NCBI RefSeq assembly: GCF_000011905.1
Contig: NC_002936.3
Coordinates: 124,001 to 188,000, forward strand
DNA length: 64,000 bases
DNA from: Dehalococcoides mccartyi 195
GTDB taxonomy: Bacteria > Chloroflexota > Dehalococcoidia > Dehalococcoidales > Dehalococcoidaceae
Direction of reading: 5' to 3'
Shown here: in pieces, positions 17,870 through 26,829 of the stretch
Layout: the number at the start of each line of letters is the position of its first letter
How positions within the stretch are numbered: the first letter of the stretch is position 1
Translations under genes and position numbers: made by a program
The notes under the pieces: generated by a model
Database searches by the model: none
The model's input: only the letters and a program-made list of their open reading frames with translations
Told to the model about the DNA's origin: nothing

Positions 17870-19123
17870 ATGCAAGACATTAAGATTATTACCCGTCATC
17901 TGAATACCGCCAGCTCAGCTGATATTGATGTATATATGGCTGACGGCGGCTACCAGGCCCTTAAAAAAGCCCTGTCCATGACTCCGGACGAAGTAATTGC
18001 CGAAGTCAAACGCTCAAAGCTGGTGGGTCGGGGTGGAGCGGCCTTTCCTACCGGGCTCAAGTGGGAGCTTACCCGCAAGGAAAAGGCTAATCCGAAATAT
18101 ATCGTCTGTAATGCCAGCGAGGGTGAACCGGGCACTTTTAAAGACCGGCTGATACTTAAAAACGACCCCCACATGGTGCTGGAAGGTTTTATTATTGCCG
18201 CTTATGCGGTGGGTACTTCCCAGGGCTTTATCCATGCCCGTGAGGTTTATACCGAAGAAATAGAGCTGTTCCAGAAAGCCATAGACCAGGCAACCGAACG
18301 CGGTTTTCTGGGGCAGAATATCATGGGGAGCAATTTCTCGCTGGATATCCAGTTTTACAAGAGCGCCGGTGCTTATATCTGCGGTGAGGAAACCGCCCTT
18401 TTTGAATCCCTTGAAGGGCACAGAGGTATTCCCGCCGCCCGCCCGCCGTATCCGGTGCAGGTGGGGCTTATGGATAAACCCACCACTGTTAATAACGTAG
18501 AAACTCTCTGCAATGTGCCTGCCATTATAAATAACGGGGCAGACTGGTTTGCTGCAATCGGCCATCCGGACTATCCCGGCACCAAGCTCTTCTGCCTTTC
18601 GGGTAACGTGAAAGAGCCGGGTGTTTTTGAAATGCCGCTGGGAACCAACCTTAAGGACTTGCTTGAGGCCGGGGGAGGCGTAGACGGCAAGTTCAAGGCG
18701 GTTTTGCCGGGGGGCATATCTTCCAGCCTGCTTACCGAAATGGACGTCAATCTGGACTTTAAGACGCTGGCCAAGGCTGGTACTATGCTGGGGTCAGGTG
18801 CAGTTATTGTGATAAACTCCGATACCAGCATGGTAAATGTAGCTTCCAACGTAGCCCACTTCTTTGACGAAGAGGGTTGCGGCAAGTGCTCTATCTGCCG
18901 TGAAGGCACCCGCCGGGCGGCTGAAATCCTTAGCCGCTTTTCCCGCGGGCAGGGCAACCGCAACGAACTGGAGTGGCTGCTGGAACTGCACGAAGTAATG
19001 AAAGATACCGCTTCCTGCGGTCTGGGACAGGTAGCCTTAAATGTGGCTGCCAGTGCCATTCGCAACTTCAAGGGTGAATTCTTGGCGCAGGTGCGTAAGG
19101 AGGAAGGCGTATGGTTACGCTAA
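17870..19123 (+). CDS. hymB: NuoF/HymB-type NADH-binding flavoprotein subunit
   Basis: A 417-residue homologue of the complex I 51-kDa subunit. The nucleotide/FMN glycine motif is GRGGAAFPTGLKWE, further FMN/NADH contacts are in ICGEETALFESLEGHRG, and the [4Fe-4S] ligands are in CGKCSICREGT with the distal Cys in TASCGLGQ. It should exchange electrons with a nicotinamide or other soluble carrier and pass them to the [FeFe]-hydrogenase subunit. It lacks the long ferredoxin-type N- and C-terminal extensions of HndC proteins. It overlaps hymC by 13 bp. Confidence 0.92.
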   Translation: MQDIKIITRHLNTASSADIDVYMADGGYQALKKALSMTPDEVIAEVKRSKLVGRGGAAFPTGLKWELTRKEKANPKYIVCNASEGEPGTFKDRLILKNDPHMVLEGFIIAAYAVGTSQGFIHAREVYTEEIELFQKAIDQATERGFLGQNIMGSNFSLDIQFYKSAGAYICGEETALFESLEGHRGIPAARPPYPVQVGLMDKPTTVNNVETLCNVPAIINNGADWFAAIGHPDYPGTKLFCLSGNVKEPGVFEMPLGTNLKDLLEAGGGVDGKFKAVLPGGISSSLLTEMDVNLDFKTLAKAGTMLGSGAVIVINSDTSMVNVASNVAHFFDEEGCGKCSICREGTRRAAEILSRFSRGQGNRNELEWLLELHEVMKDTASCGLGQVALNVAASAIRNFKGEFLAQVRKEEGVWLR

Positions 19124-20832
19124 ATATTGACAACAAGCAGATAAGCGTACCTGAAGGTACGACTATTATGCAGGCCGCCAAGCAGGCCAATATCAATATC
19201 CCCCACCTGTGTTATTTTGAAGGCCTGAAAAGTTACAGCGGCTGCCGGGTATGTGTGGTGGAAATAGAGGGTGAACCCCGTCTGGCTACGTCCTGCTCAC
19301 GCAAGGTAGCCGAAGGCATGAAGGTTAATACCCATTCCGCCAGAGTACGCCGCGCCCGCCGCACCATACTTGAAATCCTGCTGGCCAATCACCCGCAGGA
19401 CTGTTTTAACTGTGAGCGCAACCAGAACTGTGATTTGCTGCGTCTGGCGTTTGAATGCGGAGTTAAAAAGCTGCGCTTTGAAGAAAGCGAAAAGCGGGTG
19501 CTGCCTATAGACAGTACCAGCCCCAGTATTATCCGTGACCCCAATAAATGTATTGCCTGCGGCCGGTGTGTCCGCGTCTGCCACGATATACAAACAGTCA
19601 ATGCCATCGGTTTTATAAATAAAGGCCCGGATACCATGGTGGCAACCTCCATGGACAGGGGTATGGGCAATGTTGCCTGTGCCAACTGCGGCCAGTGCAT
19701 ACTGGTCTGCCCGGTGGGTGCTATCAAGGAACGCTCGGCGGTGGATGCTGTCTGGGCGGCTATAGCAGACCCCACTAAACACGTGGTTGTTCAGGAAGCT
19801 CCTTCGGTCAGGGTTTCTCTGGGCGAAGAGCTGGGCTTGCCGGCAGGTACGCTGGTTGCCAAAAAGATGTATGCCGCTTTAAGGCGTCTGGGTTTTGACG
19901 CCGTATTTGATACCAACTTTACCGCTGACCTGACCATTATGGAAGAGGGTTCGGAACTGGTGGAACGGGTTAAGGACGGCGGGGTGCTTCCCCAGATAAC
20001 CTCCTGCTGCCCCGGCTGGGTCAAGTTTATGGAGCATTATTATCCTGAACTTGCGCCCAACGTTTCCTCCGCCAAGTCCCCCCAGCAAATGTTCGGGGCG
20101 GTCTGCAAGACCTATTATGCCGAAAAATCCGGCATAGACCCCAAGGATATTATCAATGTTTCGGTCATGCCCTGTACGGCCAAGAAATTTGAGTGCCAGC
20201 GTCCCGAAATGAATGACAGCGGCTTTAAAGACGTGGATTATGTCTTGACTACCCGTGAGCTGGCCCGGATGATAAAAGAAGCCGGACTGGATTTTGCTTC
20301 ACTGGACGAAGAGCCTGCCGAAGACTTGCTGGGTCTTTATACCGGTGCCGCCACTATCTTCGGGGCTACCGGCGGTGTTATGGAAGCGGCTATCCGCAGT
20401 GCCTACACCCTGATAACCGGGCGCGAACTGGAAAACCTGGATATAGAACCGGTGCGCGGTCTGGAAGGCATTAAGACCGCCAGCGTTAATATTGACGGGT
20501 TAGAGGTTAAAGTAGCGGTGGCTCACGGGCTGGGAAATGCCCGTCACCTGCTGGATGAGATAAAAGAGGGTGTTTCGCCCTACCACTTTATAGAAATCAT
20601 GGCCTGTCCCGGCGGTTGTGTCGGCGGCGGCGGCCAGCCAATACGCTTTGATTCCACTCTCAAGAAAAAGCGCGGCGAAGCCCTTTACGAAGAAGACAGA
20701 AACATGGCCAAGAGGTGTTCCCACCACAACCCGTCAGTAGAGAAGATATATAAAGACTATCTGGAGAAGCCGCTGGGCAAGCGTTCTCACAAACTGCTGC
20801 ATACCGAATATACCAGTCGCCCGGTAGTTTAA
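19111..20832 (+). CDS. hymC: [FeFe]-hydrogenase catalytic subunit
   Basis: A 573-residue [FeFe]-hydrogenase. The N-terminus has a [2Fe-2S] ferredoxin domain (CYFEGLKSYSGCRVC), a His-ligated [4Fe-4S] site (HPQDCFNCERNQNC) and two [4Fe-4S] motifs (CIACGRCVRVCHD, CANCGQCILVCPVG). The H-cluster domain has the three diagnostic loops TSCCPGWVKFME, MPCTAKKFECQRPE and EIMACPGGCVGGGGQP, so all catalytic cysteines are intact. The ATG at 19111 has a good AAGGAGGA site inside the end of hymB. No signal peptide is seen, so the enzyme is cytoplasmic. Confidence 0.95.
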   Translation: MVTLNIDNKQISVPEGTTIMQAAKQANINIPHLCYFEGLKSYSGCRVCVVEIEGEPRLATSCSRKVAEGMKVNTHSARVRRARRTILEILLANHPQDCFNCERNQNCDLLRLAFECGVKKLRFEESEKRVLPIDSTSPSIIRDPNKCIACGRCVRVCHDIQTVNAIGFINKGPDTMVATSMDRGMGNVACANCGQCILVCPVGAIKERSAVDAVWAAIADPTKHVVVQEAPSVRVSLGEELGLPAGTLVAKKMYAALRRLGFDAVFDTNFTADLTIMEEGSELVERVKDGGVLPQITSCCPGWVKFMEHYYPELAPNVSSAKSPQQMFGAVCKTYYAEKSGIDPKDIINVSVMPCTAKKFECQRPEMNDSGFKDVDYVLTTRELARMIKEAGLDFASLDEEPAEDLLGLYTGAATIFGATGGVMEAAIRSAYTLITGRELENLDIEPVRGLEGIKTASVNIDGLEVKVAVAHGLGNARHLLDEIKEGVSPYHFIEIMACPGGCVGGGGQPIRFDSTLKKKRGEALYEEDRNMAKRCSHHNPSVEKIYKDYLEKPLGKRSHKLLHTEYTSRPVV

Positions 20833-20872
20833 GGGCAAGTAATAAAAACAATACGCGGGAGGAACAAAATAG

Positions 20873-21376
20873 ATGTTCAATATCCAGAGTATCAGCCTTA
20901 GGAAAGAGCTTGTTATTGCTTTTTTAGTTATGCTGGGGCTGGCCACCGCCGCTCCCCTGATAGGTAATCAGTACCTGACCGGTTCGCTGGTAAATGCGGT
21001 TCTGTTTATCAGCGCCGTAATACTGGGCTGGAAAAATGCAGTGGCTATCGGCCTTATTTCCAGCAGCATTGCTTTGGCTACCGGTCTTTTGCCCATAGTC
21101 ATGGCTCCCATGGTACCCTTTATCATAGCCGGTAACGCTTTGCTGGTGGTCAGCTTTCACGCACTCCGCAGCAAGGGCTTCTGGCTGGGTGCAGGTGTGG
21201 CTGCCTTTTTGAAGTTTGCTTTCCTCTGGGCTACTTTCAATCTTGTTCTCAATCTCTTTATTGAGCAGAATGTGGCAGACAAGATTGCCGGAATGATGGG
21301 TTTGACCCAGCTCTTTACCGCCCTGATGGGTGCGGTTATTGCTTACGGCGCGCTGCGTCTGGGCAAGAAGATATAG
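20873..21376 (+). CDS. hymD: HymD-like integral membrane protein
   Basis: A 167-residue protein with five or six hydrophobic segments and few charged residues, encoded 40 bp after hymC and preceded by GGGAGGA. It may anchor the Hym hydrogenase to the membrane or be a small transporter (it resembles the ECF-type S-component size class). The symbol follows the operon position in Dehalococcoides; the molecular role is unknown. A strong terminator follows. Confidence 0.75.
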   Translation: MFNIQSISLRKELVIAFLVMLGLATAAPLIGNQYLTGSLVNAVLFISAVILGWKNAVAIGLISSSIALATGLLPIVMAPMVPFIIAGNALLVVSFHALRSKGFWLGAGVAAFLKFAFLWATFNLVLNLFIEQNVADKIAGMMGLTQLFTALMGAVIAYGALRLGKKI

Positions 21377-21404
21377 CTTTCAGGAAATATTTGGTGCAAA
21401 AACT

Positions 21405-21430
21405 AAAGGGGGCTTTTTAGCCCCCTTTTT
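21405..21430 (+). terminator. Rho-independent terminator after hymABCD
   Basis: Perfect 10-bp stem AAAGGGGGCT / AGCCCCCTTT with a four-T loop, running into a T-tract. Confidence 0.93.
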
Positions 21431-21481
21431 GTATTTATAATAGTTAACTGGTGCCGGCTTGGCGTTTGGCTCAGCCAGAGC

Positions 21482-22315
21482 TTAGAGATGGTTTTCAAGC
21501 CAGAAAAACAGGTCATTCCAAACCTGAGGGCAGTCAGGCTCGTTAAATACCTCGTGGTACATGCCGGGGTAGGTTATCAGGGTCTTATCTTTGGAGCTTA
21601 TTTTCTGGACCAGCTCACGGCTGCCGCTTATGCTTACCAGGTGGTCTTCCTCACCGTGGATAATCAAACTGGGCAGGCTGATATTCTTCAGAAAATCAGG
21701 CAAATCCTGGCAGATACGCAGAAATTCGGCGGCCATTTGGGCGCTCATCCGCTGGTGAAGCACCAGCGGGTCTTCATCATAAGCCTTAACTATTTCTTTA
21801 TTATGGCTGATAGTAGCGGCGTCAATTTTACGTATTCCCAGCATGGGGGCTATTTTGGAAATGGGTTTAACCAGCTGATTTAAAATGCCCGGCATACCGG
21901 TATACGGCTTGAGGGCTATGCTGGAAAAGATAAGGCCGCTGGCGTCATACTGGTGCTTGCTGGCATAGGCTGCGGTAACCAGGCCGCCCATGCTGTGGCC
22001 GAAGATGAATATTTTGGAAGTGGGATGTTTGGCCTGCACCATGCTAAAAGCGCTGATAAGGTCATAAATATATACATCGTAACTGGATACATAACCGGCT
22101 TTGCCGTCTGTTTTGCCGTGACCGAAATGGTCATAAGCATAAACGGCATAACTGCGGTCTGCCAGATAATGGGCCAGCTCACTGTAACGGCCGGAATGCT
22201 CTCCCAGGCCGTGTACCACCAGTACAATGGCCTTGGGGCTGCCGTTTGGCAGTAAGGCCTGATAGTAGCAATTGTAGTCCTGACAGCCTTTAAAATGCCC
22301 TTCTGTAAACCTCAT
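21482..22315 (-). CDS. Alpha/beta hydrolase, monoacylglycerol lipase type
   Basis: A 277-residue alpha/beta-hydrolase. The oxyanion segment is LVVHGLGEHSGRY, the nucleophile elbow is FGHSMGG, the Asp is in IIHGEEDHLVS and the catalytic His in YPGMYHEVFNE. This arrangement matches monoacylglycerol lipases and lysophospholipases (Hydrolase_4 family). No signal peptide is visible, so it is likely cytoplasmic. The next gene on the strand ends 7 bp downstream of this start. Confidence 0.88.
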   Translation of the reverse strand: MRFTEGHFKGCQDYNCYYQALLPNGSPKAIVLVVHGLGEHSGRYSELAHYLADRSYAVYAYDHFGHGKTDGKAGYVSSYDVYIYDLISAFSMVQAKHPTSKIFIFGHSMGGLVTAAYASKHQYDASGLIFSSIALKPYTGMPGILNQLVKPISKIAPMLGIRKIDAATISHNKEIVKAYDEDPLVLHQRMSAQMAAEFLRICQDLPDFLKNISLPSLIIHGEEDHLVSISGSRELVQKISSKDKTLITYPGMYHEVFNEPDCPQVWNDLFFWLENHL

Positions 22316-22321
22316 CTTGCT

Positions 22322-22582
22322 TTAGTCTTCCACTCCTGCTTCAGCTTCCATTTTGGACAGACGGGTATAATAATCTTCTATTTCATTCAGGTGAGCCAGG
22401 GCTATTTTACCGGTCATTACCGGGTCATCATTGGTGACATTGGTCTTGGGGTCTCTGGTGCCGTGTTCCAGCTCTACGTCCATGCCCATGCGGAACTGTT
22501 CTATATCAAACTTCTCAAAGGTGATGCCCAGTATTTCGGCCACTGCTTCGGCTTCATCGCTTGAAAAACTTTTTTTAGACAT
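22322..22582 (-). CDS. Small conserved protein (DUF5661-like)
   Basis: An 86-residue acidic protein starting MSKKSFSSDEAEAVAE. The frame is open further upstream, but the ATG at 22582 has a clear GGGGAGGAAA site and a sensible N-terminus. The sequence contains GITFEKFDIEQFRMGMDVELEHG and ALAHLNEIEDYYTRL, which I recognise as resembling the DUF5661 family seen in many bacteria. No enzymatic motif is visible. It probably forms a unit with the downstream lipase gene. Confidence 0.7.
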   Translation of the reverse strand: MSKKSFSSDEAEAVAEILGITFEKFDIEQFRMGMDVELEHGTRDPKTNVTNDDPVMTGKIALAHLNEIEDYYTRLSKMEAEAGVED

Positions 22583-22721
22583 TTTCCAGTTTCCTCCCCT
22601 GCATAATCTTAAAGCTATTCTGAAGGTAAACTGAAAATATGTCAACCTGTTTTACCACCTAAAATGGCAAAGGCTCAGCGGGGCAGAAATAATCTTTACC
22701 GGGTGGGTGGCTGGGGGTATT

Positions 22722-23444
22722 TTATTCGTAGGTTTTCAGCTGTTTGCGCAGGGTTTTCCAGTTGGGACAGTACTTTTCCACTACTGCCCAGAATCTATCC
22801 GTATGGTTCATTTCCAGCCGGTGGGCAAGTTCGTGAATTATGACATAGTCCATAAGGGATGGCGGCATGGTTACCAGCTTCCAGTTAAAACTAAGGTCAC
22901 CCCGTGAGGTGCAGCTGCCCCAGCGGGTTTTTTGGGCGCGTATGGACAGCTTGCCAAAACTTAACCCCATTTGAGCGGCATTTTTTTCAAGGCTGGCTTT
23001 AACTGCCTCGGCAGCCTGGTGGCGATACCACTTCTCCATCACTTCAGCCGCACCTTTGCCGCCGCTAAGCAGGTGAAGATTGCTTCTCTCCAAACTTACG
23101 TGGCCTCTTTCCCCGCCTTCCCTTATCCGCAGGGTATAGAGCTTGCCCAGATAGGGGACTTGCTGTCCGTCATGCAATCCATCCTCAAGTATAAAGCGGT
23201 TGGCGTTCATTTTGGTCTGATGTTTCAAAATCCAACTTGAGCGTTTCAGCAGGATATCATCCAGACCGCTCATGTTATAGTGATGGGGGACGGTAACTAC
23301 CAGTCCGGTGGTGGAACGTATTGCCAGGCGGATAAGGTCTGAAAAACGGCTTTTCCGCAGGGTATAGTGGACCTCTTTACCTTCCAGGACTATGCTTTTT
23401 TTACCGATAACCTCAGGGCGGGAATAAATATTGCGTGGACTCAA
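22722..23444 (-). CDS. YgjP-like zinc metallopeptidase (M48/DUF45 family)
   Basis: A 240-residue protein with the zinc site HELAHRLEMNHTDRFW, preceded by RWGSCTSRGDLSFNWKL, both standard for the YgjP/WLM group. These proteins are predicted metallopeptidases, and some are linked to restriction-modification or repair loci. The start appears to be TTG, overlapping the stop of the upstream transporter gene by 4 bp (TTGA), which supports translational coupling. Confidence 0.85.
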   Translation of the reverse strand: MSPRNIYSRPEVIGKKSIVLEGKEVHYTLRKSRFSDLIRLAIRSTTGLVVTVPHHYNMSGLDDILLKRSSWILKHQTKMNANRFILEDGLHDGQQVPYLGKLYTLRIREGGERGHVSLERSNLHLLSGGKGAAEVMEKWYRHQAAEAVKASLEKNAAQMGLSFGKLSIRAQKTRWGSCTSRGDLSFNWKLVTMPPSLMDYVIIHELAHRLEMNHTDRFWAVVEKYCPNWKTLRKQLKTYE

Positions 23445-24334
23445 CGCGGTGTCTCAGCCTCCATTTTTTTGGTGCGGGGCTGATTTAACATAACAATAAA
23501 TATGCCGGCCAGTACCAGCATGCCCCCCAGAAATTCATTAAGAGTAAGGCCTTCACCCAGGAAAATATATCCCAGTATAATAGCGCCTACCGGCTCACCC
23601 AGTATGGCTACCGAAACTACCAGTGCGGATACCAGCCTGAGTGCCATATTCAGGCAAGAATGGCCTACCAGCTGGGAAACTACTGCCAGCAGGAAAATCA
23701 TCAGGTAGGTAGTGCTGGTATATCCGCTGAAACTTTCCCCACTTAGAAATGCCCCCGCCAGCAGGGTAATTGCGGCACTGCCGTAAAGCAGGGTTATATA
23801 GGGCAGGAAATCTATATGGCTGCGCATTTGGCGGCCTATAATCAGATAACCGGTGGTGGGTATGGTGGCTGCCAGAGCCAGCATATTGCCCAAAAATGCC
23901 TGTTCACCCACCTGGCTAGTAGCCAGATTTATAAGGGCCATGCCGCCGAAGGCTGACAGTACCCCCCCGATAGCCTTCGGGCTGAGTTTCTCTCTCCACA
24001 TCACATAGGACATAATGGCTACCAGCACCGGGTGGGCGGTCACCAGAATAACCGAGCTGGCAATAGAGGTGTATTCCAGCGAACTCACCCAGAACAGCTG
24101 GTCAATGCCCACCAGAAAACCGGCCAGGATTATAAGAAGCAGGTTTCGCCGGGAAAGGCGTTTTATAGCCAGATATACCGGCTTTGCGGCAAACGGCAGG
24201 AGCAGACAAGTGGCCGCAAGCATACGCAAGCTGGTGATTATAATAGGCGGAGCGTCTGCCAAACGGGTGAAGACCGAAGCTGCAGCAATGCCAAATACCC
24301 CAAGAAGCAACAGGAGATACGTTTTCGCTTTCAT
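23441..24334 (-). CDS. EamA/DMT-family transporter
   Basis: A 297-residue membrane protein with ten predicted helices arranged as two EamA repeats of about 140 residues. The second repeat ends with EPVGAIILGYIFLGEGLTLNEFLGG, a typical EamA signature. It would export or import a small metabolite. The substrate cannot be inferred. It is in an operon with the metallopeptidase gene. Confidence 0.88.
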   Translation of the reverse strand: MKAKTYLLLLLGVFGIAAASVFTRLADAPPIIITSLRMLAATCLLLPFAAKPVYLAIKRLSRRNLLLIILAGFLVGIDQLFWVSSLEYTSIASSVILVTAHPVLVAIMSYVMWREKLSPKAIGGVLSAFGGMALINLATSQVGEQAFLGNMLALAATIPTTGYLIIGRQMRSHIDFLPYITLLYGSAAITLLAGAFLSGESFSGYTSTTYLMIFLLAVVSQLVGHSCLNMALRLVSALVVSVAILGEPVGAIILGYIFLGEGLTLNEFLGGMLVLAGIFIVMLNQPRTKKMEAETPR

Positions 24335-24408
24335 GTGAAGGACTTAGCATACCCTAATTCTTTGAAAAATACCAGTTTAGGCCGCCTCTGGTGTGCGGCG
24401 ATTTATGA

Positions 24409-24987
24409 GTGAAACGCCTCTTGAGAGGCAACCTGATGGCGGTAGCTGGTTTTATTTGTGAAAAAACAGCTGTTAAGTTAAAATTAGCTGATATGAAGAA
24501 GTTCCCCAAACGTACATATTCAAATCCCGCCCAGTTTCTCTCTGACATAGGTTTTATCCTGAAAAACCGCCGTAAATTAAAGGAATCCCGCTTAAGCGGA
24601 TTTCCCAGTCCGGCTTTTCGGGAACGGCTGATGCTGGCCGTAACCGGGGTTAATGAATGCCGCTTTTGCACTTATGCCCATACCAAAATGGCTTTGGAGA
24701 GCGGCATTTCCCAGCCGGAAGTAAAAGCCCTGCTTGACGGTGATTTCGGCAACTGCCCTTCGGGTGAACTAAATGCAGTCCTGTATGCCCAGCACTGGGC
24801 GGATACTGCCGCCAAACCCTCCGCAGAAATGCAAAGCAAACTTGAGGCAGATTACGGGGCTGAAAAAGCAGGTTTTATCCACCTGTATCTGCGTATGATA
24901 CGCATAGGTAATTTAAGCGGCAATACGGCTGATAAATTTCTGTACTATCTCACCTTTGGCAAAATAGGGCTTAACCGCCAGCCGTAA
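24409..24987 (+). CDS. Carboxymuconolactone decarboxylase / AhpD-like protein
   Basis: A protein of up to 192 residues with the AhpD core: ERLMLAVTGVNECRFCTYAHTKMAL, including the redox CxxC (CRFC) and the following His. AhpD-like proteins act as thiol-disulphide peroxidase partners. The start is uncertain: GTG 24409, ATG 24436 (GAGAGG upstream) and ATG 24493 are all in frame. It lies just upstream of tRNA-Val. Confidence 0.78.
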   Translation: MKRLLRGNLMAVAGFICEKTAVKLKLADMKKFPKRTYSNPAQFLSDIGFILKNRRKLKESRLSGFPSPAFRERLMLAVTGVNECRFCTYAHTKMALESGISQPEVKALLDGDFGNCPSGELNAVLYAQHWADTAAKPSAEMQSKLEADYGAEKAGFIHLYLRMIRIGNLSGNTADKFLYYLTFGKIGLNRQP

Positions 24988-25036
24988 GTACGTTGAATTT
25001 AGATTTTCTATAAGATATAATCGGCCTGAGTTCTTT

Positions 25037-25112
25037 GGGTGGTTAGCTCAGTGGTTAGAGCACCTGCTTCACACGCAGGGGGTCAGTGGTTCAAATCCAC
25101 TACCGCCCACCA
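25037..25112 (+). tRNA. tRNA-Val (anticodon CAC)
   Basis: Complete cloverleaf: acceptor stem GGGTGGT paired with ACCGCCC, D-arm AGCTCAGTGGTTAGAGC, anticodon stem CCTGC/GCAGG around the loop TTCACAC (anticodon CAC at 25070-25072), T-arm with GGTTCAAATCC, discriminator A and encoded CCA at 25110-25112. The 3' end is the left attachment site of the integrated element, and the tRNA sequence remains intact after integration. Confidence 0.97.
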
Positions 25113-26632
25113 TGACCTTCAATAGACAGAACCGATTCCCCTGTTCCATCCGGTAACGGCGGTGTGTATTCGACGGTGACCTCATCACCCTTGACTCGGA
25201 TTCCTTTTACGAAGCCTTTGATAAAAGCCTTCCGCTCACATACTTCACCCTCATCTAAGAGAGCCTTCAAATCCTCCACATATACAGCCATCTGCGCCGG
25301 ATCCATGATTTCATAACGATGCTCGGAATATTGCGCTTCGATTTCACTTTTTCGAGCTATAAGCTTTTCTTGACGCATTCGGAGTTCCTTGATCCTTAGC
25401 GCCAGATCGGATAGTTCGATTTTCCCCGATTCTATTGCGTCGTAGATGTTTGACAGCCGAAACTGAGTGTCCTTGATACTATCATCAATGGAATCGATCT
25501 CCTGCCTGAAACCAGTAAGGGACTCGTTCCACTCTTCAGTGACAGCCTTGGCTAGGTCCAGAAGATTTTCTTTGGTCAGGACGGATTTCTTGATTTCATC
25601 GATGATCGCCTTTTCAAACTTGGGTGCGTTAAGGTACTTGAAATCACATGATCCAGCTCCTTTTTTGGTCAGGCTGCCGCAGACGTAATAGGCAAATTTG
25701 CCACTCTTGGCATCCTGACCGGTGAGTGAGCGTCCGCAATAGCCGCACCTGGCAAGCCCGCTTAGGAGAAACCGGCTGGAAACGACTCTGGGGTGAATGA
25801 GTTTCGGAGCCCGTGAGGCCATCATCTGTTGAACAGCGTCAAAGGTCTCGATATCGACGATAGCGGGGCAAGCGCCGGTTACCTTAATTGGTTCCAGGCC
25901 GCGCTTTGAGTTTCTACCCCATACCACGGTACCGGTGTAGAGTTCATTGTTGAGCATCGAATAGATAGTGCCCTTTGTCCAGCTCTTCCCTTTGGCACTC
26001 GCAATACCTTTGGAATTCAATTCCCTCGCCACCTCGACGACACCTTTACCCGAAATCACCGACTTGAAGATAGAGTGTGTGATTGGTGCCCGGACCGGAT
26101 CAAGTTCAAGTTTCGTCCTGATCTTGCCGCCATCGGCCACTTTGACTTTGGAGTAGCCGTAGGGTGCCCTGTAGGAAAGGTAGAAACCTCGGGAAGCGCT
26201 TTCCCTCATACCGCGGGTTACCTCTTCCCCAAGATTATCAGAGTAGAATTCATCGAGTCCCTCGATCATGCCCTCCATAAGTCTGCCGACCGGGGTATTT
26301 TCAGTGGGTTCATTAATCGAGATTACTTGGACGCCATTTTTACGAAGCATCGTCTTGTAGACGATCGAATCCTCCCGGCTTCGGGCAAAGCGCGAGTATT
26401 TCCAGACGAGGATAGCTTCAAATGGCTTACCAGGCCGTCGAGCAGCGACGATCATTTCCCTGAAGGCCGGACGGGCAGTCGTCCGGCCAGTCTCGGCCTC
26501 GTCAATATATTCGCGCAACACCTGATACTCTCGACCTTGAGCAAACAATCTCATCGCTTTCAACTGAGCTGACAACGACAGATCGACGTCCTGTTTTTCC
26601 GAGCTTACCCTGGCGTAAAGAACAACTTTCAT
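25100..26632 (-). CDS. Large serine recombinase (site-specific integrase)
   Basis: A 510-residue large serine recombinase. The N-terminal resolvase domain (1-150) has the catalytic Ser in YARVSSEKQ and the conserved KYSRFARSREDS. A recombinase domain follows (YGYSKVK..., KSWTKGTIYSMLNNELYTG), then a zinc ribbon (CGYCGRSLTG ... YYVCGSLTKKGAGSC) and a coiled coil (about 385-450). It very likely integrates and excises this element. Its stop codon (25100-25102) lies inside the tRNA-Val gene, so the last codons come from the attachment site. Confidence 0.93.
   Translation of the reverse strand: MKVVLYARVSSEKQDVDLSLSAQLKAMRLFAQGREYQVLREYIDEAETGRTTARPAFREMIVAARRPGKPFEAILVWKYSRFARSREDSIVYKTMLRKNGVQVISINEPTENTPVGRLMEGMIEGLDEFYSDNLGEEVTRGMRESASRGFYLSYRAPYGYSKVKVADGGKIRTKLELDPVRAPITHSIFKSVISGKGVVEVARELNSKGIASAKGKSWTKGTIYSMLNNELYTGTVVWGRNSKRGLEPIKVTGACPAIVDIETFDAVQQMMASRAPKLIHPRVVSSRFLLSGLARCGYCGRSLTGQDAKSGKFAYYVCGSLTKKGAGSCDFKYLNAPKFEKAIIDEIKKSVLTKENLLDLAKAVTEEWNESLTGFRQEIDSIDDSIKDTQFRLSNIYDAIESGKIELSDLALRIKELRMRQEKLIARKSEIEAQYSEHRYEIMDPAQMAVYVEDLKALLDEGEVCERKAFIKGFVKGIRVKGDEVTVEYTPPLPDGTGESVLSIEGHGGR
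25104..25132. repeat. Left attachment site (attL) with inverted-repeat arm
   Basis: The 10-bp core CGCCCACCAT covers the last acceptor-stem bases, discriminator and CCA of tRNA-Val. Six bases further in is TCAATAGACAGAAC (25119-25132), the reverse complement of the right-end arm with one mismatch. Confidence 0.7.
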
Positions 26633-26829
26633 CTTAGACCTCCCAGTTCATTGTGTTCACTGCCGGTTTCGTGCCATTTTTCGCCGGTACACTGAGTTCA
26701 CTTGCTAGTTCCGTGTTGCTACCACGTTCACTGACAAAAATCTCGCTTCACGGAAGAAGCAGAAGACTTAAGTAGTGGTATTTGTTTTTTATCCGTCATG
26801 CTCCGTTGTTTTGGATTCAAGTGCCGGAA
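26633..26829. promoter_or_regulatory. Recombinase upstream region with repeated GTTCAC
   Basis: GTTCAC occurs at 26655, 26696 and 26726 within the 200-bp region upstream of the recombinase gene, with partly similar neighbouring bases. They could be binding sites for a regulator of excision. This is only a pattern observation. Confidence 0.3.

Noticed and set aside
26655-26731. Replication iterons or CRISPR array from repeated GTTCAC
   Set aside because: Repeats are only 6 bp with irregular spacing (41 and 30 bp); no spacers of constant length. No CRISPR array is seen anywhere in the window.
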